Below are positions 8,983 to 17,851 of a DNA stretch of 41,182 bases, in pieces. Under the pieces are notes generated by a model. That model worked only from the letters and a program-made list of their open reading frames with translations. It was not told where the DNA came from and made no database searches. Each line of letters begins with the position of its first letter. The stretch's first letter is position 1. Origin of the DNA: Bacteroides caecigallinarum (GTDB lineage Bacteria; Bacteroidota; Bacteroidia; Bacteroidales; Bacteroidaceae); assembly GCF_021530995.1 (NCBI RefSeq), contig NZ_JADYTF010000018.1:1-41182 (forward strand), read 5' to 3'. A program made the translations under genes and the position numbers.

Positions 8983-10743
8983 ATGAAAACTTTAAATAAA
9001 ATATTTATAACCCTCGCATCAATCTTTGCATTAATATCTTGCGAGAAGGATGGAGACAAAATTTATCTCCAAAGTTTAGGTTCAGGTGAACTCATAGCTA
9101 CTACAGACAATGTCGTTCTAACATCTGAAATGTCACAAAAAATTGTTCTATCGTTTGCGTGGAAAGGACAGGATGTACAGATAAGCGACACAACTGTAGG
9201 AACAGCTGCAAAAGCAAAAAACTATATGGAGATTTCACTGTCAGAGGATTTCTCCGGACAGGTTTACAAAAATGAAACTACATCTAACTCTATAGCTTAC
9301 AATGGTGGTGAACTTAACTCTATTGTAAACGAACTTGGAGCAAAGGTCGGTGAAGCGAATAATGTATTCTTCCGCCTCGGAAGCACAACAGGCGAAAACA
9401 TACCTTATGCCTATAGTAATGTGGTAAGAGTTGCTATTACACCGTATGTTATAGATATGAACACGGGAATAGTTGTTGAGTCTAACAATGACAATGCTAA
9501 CCTGGGAGAAACAGGTGTAATCTTATATTCTCCAGAGGCTAATGGAATATACAGTGGTTTCATGTTTACTCCATACGGATGGTATCATTACTTCCTTAAG
9601 GAAGGAAACGGATTGATGTGGGGAACAGCTGGTGATGAAGGAGCTTTCCACATAACAAGTGACGCAGGAAACAACAGACAAAATATGTGGTTCCCGGGAA
9701 GTACTGGTTGCTACTACGTAAATGTCAATACAAAGGAAGCTACTTGGGATGCACTTTATATATCTTCTCTAGCTATATCAGGACTAGGTGAAAACCCTAT
9801 CAACCTGACTTTGGACAAGGAAAACAATTTATGGATAGCATCATTCACCGCTACTGAGGCAGGAGAAAAGACCATTACAATCTCCGGAAACGGTGATCAA
9901 TGGAATGTAGAGACCGGAACAAACGACGGCGCAGGCATTCCTGTAAACGTTGCATTTGCAAATGAAAACAATAATCTTGTACTTGCTGACAACGCAGGAA
10001 ATATTTCTGTAACAATACCAGAGGCTGGAGAATGTACTATAAAACTGGATTTAATAAATCCAAACGACAGAAAAGTATATGTTGAAGCTGGAGGAACAGA
10101 CATACCGTCATCGTATTCTCAGACTCTTGATGTAGTACATTACAATGATGATGGCAGTGAAGTAGCTCTAACGACATTAAATCTGGTAAATAAAGACAAA
10201 GGTATCTATACTGGTACATATTCAGGTGATAAACTTGATTTCCAGATTATTGATAGAACAAACTCCGTATGGTATGGTTGTGCCCCCAACGACAACACTA
10301 AACTCTCATCATCTGAAGATAAATGGGATATGTGGTTTAATGGCGGTAATACGGTAAACGTAACCATTACAGTAAATTTAAGTGAAGGAACATGGAGCTA
10401 TACAGATAATCAAGAAGATTTTCCAGAAGAAATAACCATGTACAAGTATGATAAGACAAACTCTACCATCACTGAAAAAATAATAACATTATCCAAAGAG
10501 TCAGTAGGAGTTTATAAAGGTATATTCAATGGATTATATAATTTCGATTTCATATTCGTAGATGAAAGCACATATTCCTTATACGGAAGTACATGGAGTG
10601 AAAGCAACCCTAACGGACAAGAATTATCTATAGGTGCCGGTGCCCTTTGGATTTATGGTTATGATTGGAATGTTACACTGAATATTTCAATAACAGTAGA
10701 TTTAAATACAATGACATGGAGTTATAAAGAAATAACCGAATAA
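8983..10743 (+). CDS. SusE/SusF-like outer-membrane surface lipoprotein with repeated C-terminal modules
   Basis: Probable surface glycan-binding protein of the locus. The lipoprotein signal ends ALISC (Cys20) followed by EKDGDK. An N-terminal SusE-type immunoglobulin-like domain (about 30-150, with SFAWKGQDV and FRLGS) is followed by three related modules starting near residues 187, 405 and 506. Each has a G(I/V)Y.G pattern, central aromatic residues, a YG or WG turn, and an ending such as GTWSYTD or MTWSYKE, like the starch-binding modules of SusE/SusF. The module between about 265 and 400 is a more divergent beta-sandwich. It sits where SusE/F occurs in PULs, after SusD and 13 bp before a GH53 gene. 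Binding to galactan is an inference from position; no enzyme motif is seen. Confidence 0.8.
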   Translation: MKTLNKIFITLASIFALISCEKDGDKIYLQSLGSGELIATTDNVVLTSEMSQKIVLSFAWKGQDVQISDTTVGTAAKAKNYMEISLSEDFSGQVYKNETTSNSIAYNGGELNSIVNELGAKVGEANNVFFRLGSTTGENIPYAYSNVVRVAITPYVIDMNTGIVVESNNDNANLGETGVILYSPEANGIYSGFMFTPYGWYHYFLKEGNGLMWGTAGDEGAFHITSDAGNNRQNMWFPGSTGCYYVNVNTKEATWDALYISSLAISGLGENPINLTLDKENNLWIASFTATEAGEKTITISGNGDQWNVETGTNDGAGIPVNVAFANENNNLVLADNAGNISVTIPEAGECTIKLDLINPNDRKVYVEAGGTDIPSSYSQTLDVVHYNDDGSEVALTTLNLVNKDKGIYTGTYSGDKLDFQIIDRTNSVWYGCAPNDNTKLSSSEDKWDMWFNGGNTVNVTITVNLSEGTWSYTDNQEDFPEEITMYKYDKTNSTITEKIITLSKESVGVYKGIFNGLYNFDFIFVDESTYSLYGSTWSESNPNGQELSIGAGALWIYGYDWNVTLNISITVDLNTMTWSYKEITE

Positions 10744-10756
10744 ACTGAATAAAATC

Positions 10757-11836
10757 ATGAAAAAACTTAAATACTTATTCATGGCGTTTGCAATAGTATG
10801 CGGAGCCATGACAACATCATGTAACAATGATGAAAAACCTACATTCCCTGAAACAGAAGGAACAGATGATCCTACAGATGGGTATGACATGACCGGATTT
10901 GCAAGAGGAGCAGACGTAAGCTGGCTTACAGAAATGGAGGCATCAGGCAGAAAATTCTACGATTCAAAAGGTAGAGAACGTGAATGTATGGAACTGCTTC
11001 GTGAACTCGGAATGAATGCCATAAGACTGCGTGTCTGGGTTGACCCTGAAGAAGGATGGTGCTCAAAAGAAGATGTAATCATCAAAGCATGGAGAGCTCA
11101 TAATCTAGGATACAGACTGATGATTAACTTCCACTATAGTGATACGTGGGCTGATCCGGGAAATCAGACAAAGCCGGCAGCATGGCAAAATTATAGTTTT
11201 GACGAACTTAAAAATGCGGTATCAGAACATACAAAAGACGTATTATCTGCACTTAAAGATAAAGGAATTGATGTAGAATGGGTACAAGTTGGAAATGAAA
11301 CACGTACTGGTATGCTTTGGAACGATGGAAAAGCATCAAACGGAAATACAGCAAACTTTGCAGAACTTGTAAAAAGCGGATATAATGCTGTAAAAGAAAT
11401 ATATCCAGACGCACAAGTTATTATACATATTGATGAAGGTAATAATCCCAACAGATATAACTGGATTTTCGATGGATTAAAAGAAAATGGCGCTAAGTGG
11501 GATATTATTGGAATGTCACTTTATCCGGAACCGGATGGAGATAATGAGGCTAAAAAAGATTGGAAAAAGATGAATGATGACTGCATAGCCAATATGCAAG
11601 CACTAATAAGCAAATACAACACTAAAGTAATGATGTGTGAAATAGGTATTCCATGGAACTACGAAGAAGCAGAAGCATTCTATACAGATTTTATCACGAA
11701 AGCTAAAGCAGTTGAAGGATGCCTGGGAGTGTTCGCATGGGAACCACAATGCTATGCCGGATGGGAAGGATACCAAAAAGGTATGTTCAATGATGAAGGC
11801 TATCCTACGAACTCACTCAACGCTTTCAAGAGATAA
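10757..11836 (+). CDS. GH53 endo-beta-1,4-galactanase lipoprotein
   Basis: Hydrolyses internal beta-1,4 bonds in galactan or arabinogalactan I, probably at the cell surface, making oligosaccharides for the SusC/D importer. The lipoprotein signal ends TTSC (Cys22) followed by NNDEK. The family GH53 barrel starts at RGADVSWLTEME and includes NAIRLRVWV, NFHYSDTWADPG and KPAAW. The acid/base Glu181 is in WVQVGNETR and the nucleophile Glu295 is in MMCEIG; the domain ends with GVFAWEPQ. At 359 residues it is a bare catalytic domain without accessory modules. It is the last gene of the susC-D-E-GH53 operon and is followed by a large hairpin at 11864-11904. Surface location is inferred from the lipobox and context. 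Confidence 0.95.
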   Translation: MKKLKYLFMAFAIVCGAMTTSCNNDEKPTFPETEGTDDPTDGYDMTGFARGADVSWLTEMEASGRKFYDSKGRERECMELLRELGMNAIRLRVWVDPEEGWCSKEDVIIKAWRAHNLGYRLMINFHYSDTWADPGNQTKPAAWQNYSFDELKNAVSEHTKDVLSALKDKGIDVEWVQVGNETRTGMLWNDGKASNGNTANFAELVKSGYNAVKEIYPDAQVIIHIDEGNNPNRYNWIFDGLKENGAKWDIIGMSLYPEPDGDNEAKKDWKKMNDDCIANMQALISKYNTKVMMCEIGIPWNYEEAEAFYTDFITKAKAVEGCLGVFAWEPQCYAGWEGYQKGMFNDEGYPTNSLNAFKR

Positions 11837-11863
11837 TGCAATAGGTATCAGATTCAAATACAA

Positions 11864-11904
11864 ATTTAAACAGCGTTTAAACAGTGTTTAAGCGCTGTTT
11901 AAAT
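11864..11904. terminator. 41-nt near-perfect hairpin built of three 11-bp repeats
   Basis: Arms 11864-11882 and 11886-11904 pair over 19 bp (12 perfect pairs, one T-G wobble, then six pairs) around the loop AGT. The same DNA reads as three tandem 11-mers: TTTAAACAGCG, TTTAAACAGTG and TTTAAGCGCTG. It lies 28 bp after the GH53 stop. A terminator or mRNA-end structure for the upstream operon is most likely, although no T-tract follows. Confidence 0.65.
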
Positions 11905-11949
11905 CTTCATTACTAACGGAAAAGAAACTTATTCCGCACGCACATATTC

Positions 11950-12033
11950 TATAAATACAGACTGTATATATATAAACACAACTTATGTTTTTATAAATAC
12001 AAGTTATATATATAAAAACACAGCTTATATTTA
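11950..12033. repeat. Two imperfect 42-bp AT-rich tandem repeats upstream of the GH2-GH53 gene
   Basis: Both units start TATAAATAC (11950 and 11992), continue with TATATATATAAA and a (A/G)CTTAT block, and end near a T-rich stretch. They lie 75-160 bp upstream of the GH2-GH53 start codon. No clear TAnnTTTG box was found between them and that gene. They could be an upstream promoter or regulator region, or a simple expansion of AT-rich DNA. Confidence 0.55.
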
Positions 12034-12108
12034 TAGAAAACGACAAGGCATTTATCATCTATTTCTTTTTTATTTACACCTTATTGAATATAATAAACTT
12101 TTTACTTA

Positions 12109-15100
12109 ATGAAACTGACTAAATTAATAACAGCATTACTTTTTCTTGTACCTGTATTCTCAGGCAACGCAAATGCCCAAAGAAACATTCAAACCCTTGA
12201 AAAGGGATGGAAATTCTTTAAAGGTGAGGCTTCCGGAGCTGAGGAATCTGACTATAATGACAGCAAATGGGAAAATGTAACAGTTCCTCATGACTGGGCT
12301 ATATTCGGTCCGTTCGACAGAAACAATGACTTGCAGAATGTGGCTATCACTCAGAACTTTGAGACACAGGCTTCTGTAAAAACCGGACGTACAGGAGGAC
12401 TGCCATATGTAGGTGTGGGATGGTATAGGACCACATTCAATGTTGACAATGACAAACAGACTACACTCGTATTCGATGGAGCAATGAGTGAGGCTCGTGT
12501 ATATGTCAACGGACAGGAAGCATGTTTCTGGCCTTTGGGATATAACTCATTCCACTGCGACGTTACAAGCCTTATTAACAAGGATGGTAAAAACAACATC
12601 CTTGCCGTACGCCTTGAAAACAGGCCTCAGTCTTCAAGATGGTATCCGGGTGCCGGACTTTACAGAAATGTGCATGTAATAACTACAGAAAAGATACATG
12701 TTCCGGTATGGGGTACACAGATTACTACCCCTCATGTAGGAAAGGATTACGCTTCTGTAAATCTTCGCACAGAGATTAAAAATGCTGATAAAAAGAAACT
12801 GACAGTAATCACCAGAATATATTCCCCTGAAGGCAAGGTTGTTGCCATCAAGAACAACCAGGGATTTATAAATCACGGACAGCCGTTCACACAGAATTTT
12901 GTTGTGAACAATCCATTGTTATGGTCACCTGAAGAACCTAATCTTTACAAAGCTGTTTCAGAGATTTACGCAGACGGAACTCTGCAGGACACATACTCCA
13001 CAACATTTGGAATACGAACAATAGAGTATATAGCCGACAAGGGTTTCTTCCTTAACGGAAAACACCGTAAGTTTCAGGGAGTATGCAATCACCATGACTT
13101 AGGTCCGCTTGGAGCAGCTGTAAATGTATCTGCTCTACGTCATCAGTTGAAGTTGCTGAAAGACATGGGATGCGATGCTATCAGAACTGCGCACAATATG
13201 CCTGCTCCGGAACTTGTAAAGCTATGCGATGAAATGGGCTTTATGATGATGATTGAGCCTTTTGATGAATGGGACATAGCCAAGTGCGACAACGGCTATC
13301 ATCGTTTCTTCAACGAATGGGCTGAAAAAGATATGGTAAACATGCTCAGACAGTATCGTAACAATGCATGTGTCGTGATGTGGAGTATCGGTAATGAAGT
13401 GCCTACACAGTGTAGTCCTGAGGGTTATAAAGTGGCAAAATTACTACAGGATATTTGCCATAGGGAAGACCCTACACGCCCTGTTACATGTGGTATGGAC
13501 CAGGTGAGCTGTGTACTGAACAACGGATTTGCAGCTATGCTTGATATCCCGGGATTCAACTATCGTGCACACCGCTATGAGGAAGCCTATGAAAGACTGC
13601 CTCAAAACATAGTCTTAGGCTCTGAAACATCTTCTACGGTAAGTTCAAGAGGGGTATATAAATTTCCGGCTGAAAGCAAGGCAGACGCTAAATACGACGA
13701 CCACCAGTCTTCTTCGTACGACCTTGAATACTGTTCATGGTCAAATATTCCTGATATAGATTTTGCACTTGCAGAAGACCATGAATGGACTATAGGACAG
13801 TTCGTATGGACCGGATTCGACTATCTTGGCGAGCCAAGCCCATACGACACCGATGCATGGCCTAACCATAGCTCCATGTTCGGTATAATTGACCTTGCGT
13901 CTATTCCTAAAGACAGATATTATCTCTACAGAAGTGTATGGAACAAGGATGCTGAAACTCTGCATATACTGCCACACTGGAACTGGGAAGGACATGAAGG
14001 AAAGGATGTGCCTGTGTTCGTATATACCAATTATCCTTCGGCTGAACTGTTCGTAAACGGGGTTAGCCAGGGAATAAGGACAAAGAATGACTCTACAGTA
14101 GTGAACCGCTACCGTCTGATGTGGCATAATGTGAAATATCAGCCGGGAGAAGTGAAAGTAATAGCTTACAACAGCGACGGTAGTAAAGCCGCTGAAAAAT
14201 CCATACATACCGCAGGAAAACCTTACCGTATAAAACTTGTTTCAGACTACACAAGTCTTAAAGCCGATGGTAAAGATTTGGCTTATGTAACTCTTCGCAT
14301 TGAAGACAAGGGCGGCAATCTCTGTCCTACAGACGGACGTCTGGTTAACTTACGTGTTGATGGTGCCGGAAAGTACAGAGCCTCAGCCAATGGTGACCCT
14401 ACATGCCTTGACTTGTTCCACAAACCGGAGATGCATGCATTCAACGGAATGCTGACAGTGATACTACAAGCAGGAGAGAAACCTGGAAAGATTCGTCTTC
14501 GCGCGTCGGCCAAGGGATTGAAGACAGGAGAGTTTGAAATACCTGTAACGGAATATTCGGCAGAAAAAGAAGATTATGAACCTTTCTATAAGGGTGCAGA
14601 CATCAGCTGGGTTACAGAAATGGAATCGCAGGGACACAAATTCTACAATAATAAAGGAGAGGAAAAGGAATGTACCTCACTGATGAAAGAACTTGGTCTT
14701 AATGCTATCCGTCTTCGTGTATGGGTTAATCCTAAAGAAGGCTGGAGCAGCAAGGAAGATATGCTTAAGCTGGCACGCCGCGCCAAGGCAAACGGAATGG
14801 AGCTGATGGTGGATTTCCATTACAGCGACTGGTGGGCAGACCCGGGACAACAGCATAAGCCTGCAGCATGGAAAAATCTCAGCTTTAACAAACTGAAGAC
14901 AGCAATGGCAGACCATACTAAAGAAGTTCTTGAAGCATTGAAAGCAGAAGGAATCACTCCTAAATGGATACAGGTTGGCAATGAGATACGTCCGGGTATG
15001 CTTTGGGATGAGAATCCGAAAACAAGCGGTGCTTCATATGATATCCGCGAATGTGATGTAAAAGAGTCTGGAAGCAAATCAACTGCTGTAAAATTCAGAA

Positions 15101-15627
15101 TGAACTGGAAAAACCTGGCAGAGCTTATTAACTCTGGATATGACGCAGTAAAATCAGTTTTTCCGGGTTCTACAGTTATTGTGCATCTTGACAATGGATA
15201 CGACAAAGAACTGTATCGCTGGTTCTTCGATGAACTGAAGGCAAACGGTGGCAAATGGGATATGATAGGAATGTCTATCTATCCTTACTGGACAATGATG
15301 GAAAAACCGGAATATACTCCGGAAAAGACCATAAACGATTGTATTGAGAATATAAGACTCGTAAACGAGAGATATAATTGTGATGTGATGATAGTAGAAA
15401 CCGGAATGGAATGTGCGGACGATAATGGCAACTTAGCCAACAAGGAAACACTGAATAAAGGTTACAAACTGCTGAGAAAGTTAATAACAAAATGTATTGA
15501 AAGCACTGATGGCATTTGCAAAGGTGTATTCTATTGGGAACCTGAATGCAAACCTAACAAATACCGTCTCGGCGCATTTACAGAGGATGGCAGACCAACA
15601 GAAATAATGGATGCATTCATGCCATAA
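12109..15627 (+). CDS. GH2 beta-galactosidase fused to a C-terminal GH53 endo-galactanase
   Basis: Bifunctional galactan-degrading enzyme, likely periplasmic: a Sec signal ends ANA-Q near residue 23 with no lipobox. Residues about 27-190 are the GH2 sugar-binding jelly roll, 190-295 an Ig-like domain, and 300-600 the GH2 barrel. Its acid/base Glu430 is in WSIGNEVP and its nucleophile Glu506 in LGSETSS. DUF4982-like and Big-like GH2 C-terminal domains follow to about 815. A complete GH53 domain then runs from about 828 (KGADISWVTEMES) to 1172, with acid/base Glu959 (QVGNEIRPG) and nucleophile Glu1097 (IVETGME). Compared with the upstream GH53 it has about 25 extra residues at 966-995. Both sites look intact, so endo- and exo-galactanase activities may be coupled. 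A 272-bp gap separates it from the susC operon, so it may have its own promoter. Confidence 0.93.
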   Translation: MKLTKLITALLFLVPVFSGNANAQRNIQTLEKGWKFFKGEASGAEESDYNDSKWENVTVPHDWAIFGPFDRNNDLQNVAITQNFETQASVKTGRTGGLPYVGVGWYRTTFNVDNDKQTTLVFDGAMSEARVYVNGQEACFWPLGYNSFHCDVTSLINKDGKNNILAVRLENRPQSSRWYPGAGLYRNVHVITTEKIHVPVWGTQITTPHVGKDYASVNLRTEIKNADKKKLTVITRIYSPEGKVVAIKNNQGFINHGQPFTQNFVVNNPLLWSPEEPNLYKAVSEIYADGTLQDTYSTTFGIRTIEYIADKGFFLNGKHRKFQGVCNHHDLGPLGAAVNVSALRHQLKLLKDMGCDAIRTAHNMPAPELVKLCDEMGFMMMIEPFDEWDIAKCDNGYHRFFNEWAEKDMVNMLRQYRNNACVVMWSIGNEVPTQCSPEGYKVAKLLQDICHREDPTRPVTCGMDQVSCVLNNGFAAMLDIPGFNYRAHRYEEAYERLPQNIVLGSETSSTVSSRGVYKFPAESKADAKYDDHQSSSYDLEYCSWSNIPDIDFALAEDHEWTIGQFVWTGFDYLGEPSPYDTDAWPNHSSMFGIIDLASIPKDRYYLYRSVWNKDAETLHILPHWNWEGHEGKDVPVFVYTNYPSAELFVNGVSQGIRTKNDSTVVNRYRLMWHNVKYQPGEVKVIAYNSDGSKAAEKSIHTAGKPYRIKLVSDYTSLKADGKDLAYVTLRIEDKGGNLCPTDGRLVNLRVDGAGKYRASANGDPTCLDLFHKPEMHAFNGMLTVILQAGEKPGKIRLRASAKGLKTGEFEIPVTEYSAEKEDYEPFYKGADISWVTEMESQGHKFYNNKGEEKECTSLMKELGLNAIRLRVWVNPKEGWSSKEDMLKLARRAKANGMELMVDFHYSDWWADPGQQHKPAAWKNLSFNKLKTAMADHTKEVLEALKAEGITPKWIQVGNEIRPGMLWDENPKTSGASYDIRECDVKESGSKSTAVKFRMNWKNLAELINSGYDAVKSVFPGSTVIVHLDNGYDKELYRWFFDELKANGGKWDMIGMSIYPYWTMMEKPEYTPEKTINDCIENIRLVNERYNCDVMIVETGMECADDNGNLANKETLNKGYKLLRKLITKCIESTDGICKGVFYWEPECKPNKYRLGAFTEDGRPTEIMDAFMP

Positions 15628-15646
15628 CATATACAGAACAGAAAAT

Positions 15647-15692
15647 AAAGAAACGGACAGGATTGCGCAAAAACAATTCTATCCGTTTCTTT
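15647..15692. terminator. Bidirectional terminator between GH2-GH53 and the AraC regulator
   Basis: AAAGAAACGGA (15647-15657) pairs with its complement at 15682-15692. After one mismatch the stem continues for seven more pairs (15659-15665 with 15674-15680). A-rich and T-rich flanks suit termination from both convergent genes. It overlaps the AraC stop codon. Confidence 0.8.
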
Positions 15693-16603
15693 TAACTTTT
15701 CATATAAGCCTTAGGGGACATTCCGGTTCTCTTTTTGAAATATTTTCCGAAGAAAGACTGATTGGCAAAATTCAGCATATCACACACCTGCTGTACCGTA
15801 TATTTATTACTTTTCAGCAATGCTTTTGCTTCAAGTATTACATAATCGGAAATCCACTCACCGGCAAGTCTTCCCGTAACATTCTTTATTACCTGCGAAA
15901 GATATTTTGGCGAAATACATAACAAATCCGCATAATACGTTATACTTCGTTCTTGGACGTAATTCTTCTGAACAGCCTGAATAAAACGGGAATAGATTTC
16001 CTGGTTCCTGTTATATTCAGAAGAGCTATTCACATTATTCTTCATTTTGGTAAAATAATTGTAGGCATTGAACATCAAAACCTGAGTATAACCCTGAAGA
16101 GCTCCTTCGCGAAATATATTATCAACTTCGGACAATTTTGATTTCATTTTTTTATATATGTCAAGCGAATCTTCAAAGAATCCCTTTTCAATGTGCGACA
16201 CCGGGTTTGTATAAATCTGCTGCTGTATGGAAATGGCAGTACCAATATGCTTCATCACATTGAAAAATTCATCAGAAAAGGCAATAACTGCAATACGAGT
16301 ATTTGGCAACAGGCTGCAGAATTCACCTATATTCCCTTTGAATACGGTAATGGCATCACCCGCACCCGCCTCAAAATCTTCCAGATTAATCTTGACTTTT
16401 ATTCCTCCTGAAACAATAAGTATAACTATTGTAAAAGATAATTTCATAGGATAATTGGCAAACGACAATCCTTTAGTGTTCTCATCATTTTCCGTATCAT
16501 CAAAATTATCAATAAGTATGAACTTATTGTCAATGTGAATGGCATCAGGCAATGCAGACAAATCACTGAGATTCAAGTTCAAAAAAATATTATCGTTTTT
16601 CAT
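15692..16603 (-). CDS. AraC-family transcriptional regulator
   Basis: Probable regulator of the divergent RND efflux operon. The N-terminal ~190 residues form a sensor region without a family I can name, with a cupin-like beta-rich start. The C-terminal ~100 residues are a typical AraC double HTH: SITYYADLLCISPKYLSQVI with a following VTG, then VQQVCDMLNFANQSFFGKYF and the RTGMSPKAYM end. There is no receiver domain, so it is a one-component regulator. It is separated from the adaptor gene by 174 bp that contain a direct repeat well suited to AraC binding. It ends convergently to the GH2-GH53 gene with a shared terminator. The inducer is unknown. Confidence 0.9.
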   Translation of the reverse strand: MKNDNIFLNLNLSDLSALPDAIHIDNKFILIDNFDDTENDENTKGLSFANYPMKLSFTIVILIVSGGIKVKINLEDFEAGAGDAITVFKGNIGEFCSLLPNTRIAVIAFSDEFFNVMKHIGTAISIQQQIYTNPVSHIEKGFFEDSLDIYKKMKSKLSEVDNIFREGALQGYTQVLMFNAYNYFTKMKNNVNSSSEYNRNQEIYSRFIQAVQKNYVQERSITYYADLLCISPKYLSQVIKNVTGRLAGEWISDYVILEAKALLKSNKYTVQQVCDMLNFANQSFFGKYFKKRTGMSPKAYMKS

Positions 16604-16631
16604 AACAAATCATATTATACCTTTTGAAGAA

Positions 16632-16639
16632 CAAATATA
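16632..16639 (-). promoter_or_regulatory. Promoter -7 element for the AraC-type gene
   Basis: On the minus strand the sequence reads TATATTTG, matching TAnnTTTG, 28 bp before the AraC start codon. No clear -33 element was found. Confidence 0.45.
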
Positions 16640-16670
16640 TACAAATTAAATGATTATGCACCATTTATCA

Positions 16671-16701
16671 ATCCTTTTGACCAATTTGCCATCCTTTTTG
16701 A
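16671..16701. promoter_or_regulatory. Candidate AraC-type operator in the araC-RND divergent region
   Basis: ATCCTTTTGA at 16671-16680 and ATCCTTTTTGA at 16691-16701 form a direct repeat 20 bp apart, about two helical turns, between the two divergent start codons. This spacing suits the two HTH motifs of an AraC regulator or an AraC dimer. A near-consensus -7 box (CAATTTTG, 16727-16734) for the efflux operon lies just downstream. Confidence 0.45.
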
Positions 16702-16777
16702 TAACATGAGGGAATAAATAAATCGGCAATTTTGCACAATAAAAAGAGTATATTATAAACATAAAAACATATTAAGT

Positions 16778-17851
16778 ATGAAAAAAAAGAATTTAGTATG
16801 TACATCTACATTATTAATATGTATATTATGCTCATGCGGCAAAACGCAAAAGAGCTCTTTACCTGTTCATAGTGTTGAAGTAACATGTCCCTCACCATCG
16901 TGTAAAACTGTTACAAAAAGTTATTCAGGAATAGTCCGTGAAGCACACGAAATCAGCTTAGGATTTAAAACTGCCGGACAGATAAAATACATACACGTAA
17001 AGGAAGGGGATCGTGTAAGGAAAGGTGAGCTTCTTGCAGAGCTTGACGATGCAGATTATAAATTAGGCGTTGATGCTCTTCAAATCCAATATGACCAGTT
17101 GAAAGATGAAGTGGCAAGAACAAGAAAGCTGTTTGAACAGAAAAGCGTTTCGGCAAATGATTACGAAAAAGCTAATGCCGGGCTGAAACAACTTGGAATT
17201 CAACTTCAAGTAAACAAAAACAAGCTTGGATATACAAAACTATACTCACCAACTGACGGATACATACAGACAGTAAATTTCTCGCCTGCAGAGATGGTTG
17301 ATGCAGGTACACCATTATTTACATTCCTTGATGTCTCGCATCTGGAGGTCAATACCGATTTACCGTCAAGTACATTTAAAGTCATCAATAACGTGATAAG
17401 TTATGACTGCAGAGTTTCGTCAGAAAAAGAATCACAAACATATCCTATGGATTTCATAAGCGTATCACCAAAAGCAGACGGGAACCAGTTATACCAACTA
17501 TGTCTGAAATTTAAAGAAGACCCGAAAAAACGAATTACACCGGGCATGAACATAGAGGTATGTTTGACTGTAAATGAGAATACTGATAGTACCGGAAACT
17601 TTAATATACCGCTATGTTCAGTATTCAAGAGCGATGGCAACTCTTGCGTATGGGTTCTGAAAGAGGACTCTACAATAGAAAAAAGAGTGATAACCATCGA
17701 CAATAACTTTTCAGGAGAGCAGGTTACAGTAATAAAAGGACTTAACGGCACAGAAAGGATTGTACGTGCAGGAGTGAACTCATTGCTGGAGGGAGAAAAG
17801 GTAACAGTAATAGAAGAACCGGAAAAGAGTAATGTCGGAGGACTGATATGA
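16778..17851 (+). CDS. RND efflux periplasmic adaptor subunit (membrane fusion protein), lipoprotein
   Basis: Links the inner-membrane RND pump to the outer-membrane channel. The lipoprotein signal ends LCSC with Cys20. A split barrel-sandwich (lipoyl-like) domain is seen in EISLGFKTAGQIKYIHVKEG near residues 63-82 and YIQTVNFSPAEMVDAG near 160-175. Between them lies a short alpha-helical hairpin at about 90-150. Beta-barrel and membrane-proximal domains follow. At 357 residues it is a compact HlyD/AcrA-type adaptor. It overlaps the pump gene by 4 bp (ATGA), so the two are translationally coupled. The exported substrate cannot be read from the sequence. Confidence 0.93.
   Translation: MKKKNLVCTSTLLICILCSCGKTQKSSLPVHSVEVTCPSPSCKTVTKSYSGIVREAHEISLGFKTAGQIKYIHVKEGDRVRKGELLAELDDADYKLGVDALQIQYDQLKDEVARTRKLFEQKSVSANDYEKANAGLKQLGIQLQVNKNKLGYTKLYSPTDGYIQTVNFSPAEMVDAGTPLFTFLDVSHLEVNTDLPSSTFKVINNVISYDCRVSSEKESQTYPMDFISVSPKADGNQLYQLCLKFKEDPKKRITPGMNIEVCLTVNENTDSTGNFNIPLCSVFKSDGNSCVWVLKEDSTIEKRVITIDNNFSGEQVTVIKGLNGTERIVRAGVNSLLEGEKVTVIEEPEKSNVGGLI

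Noticed and set aside
16727-16734. CAATTTTG as a firm promoter for the RND operon
   Set aside because: It lacks the T of the TAnnTTTG consensus and a correctly spaced -33 element, so it is mentioned only as support for the operator entry.
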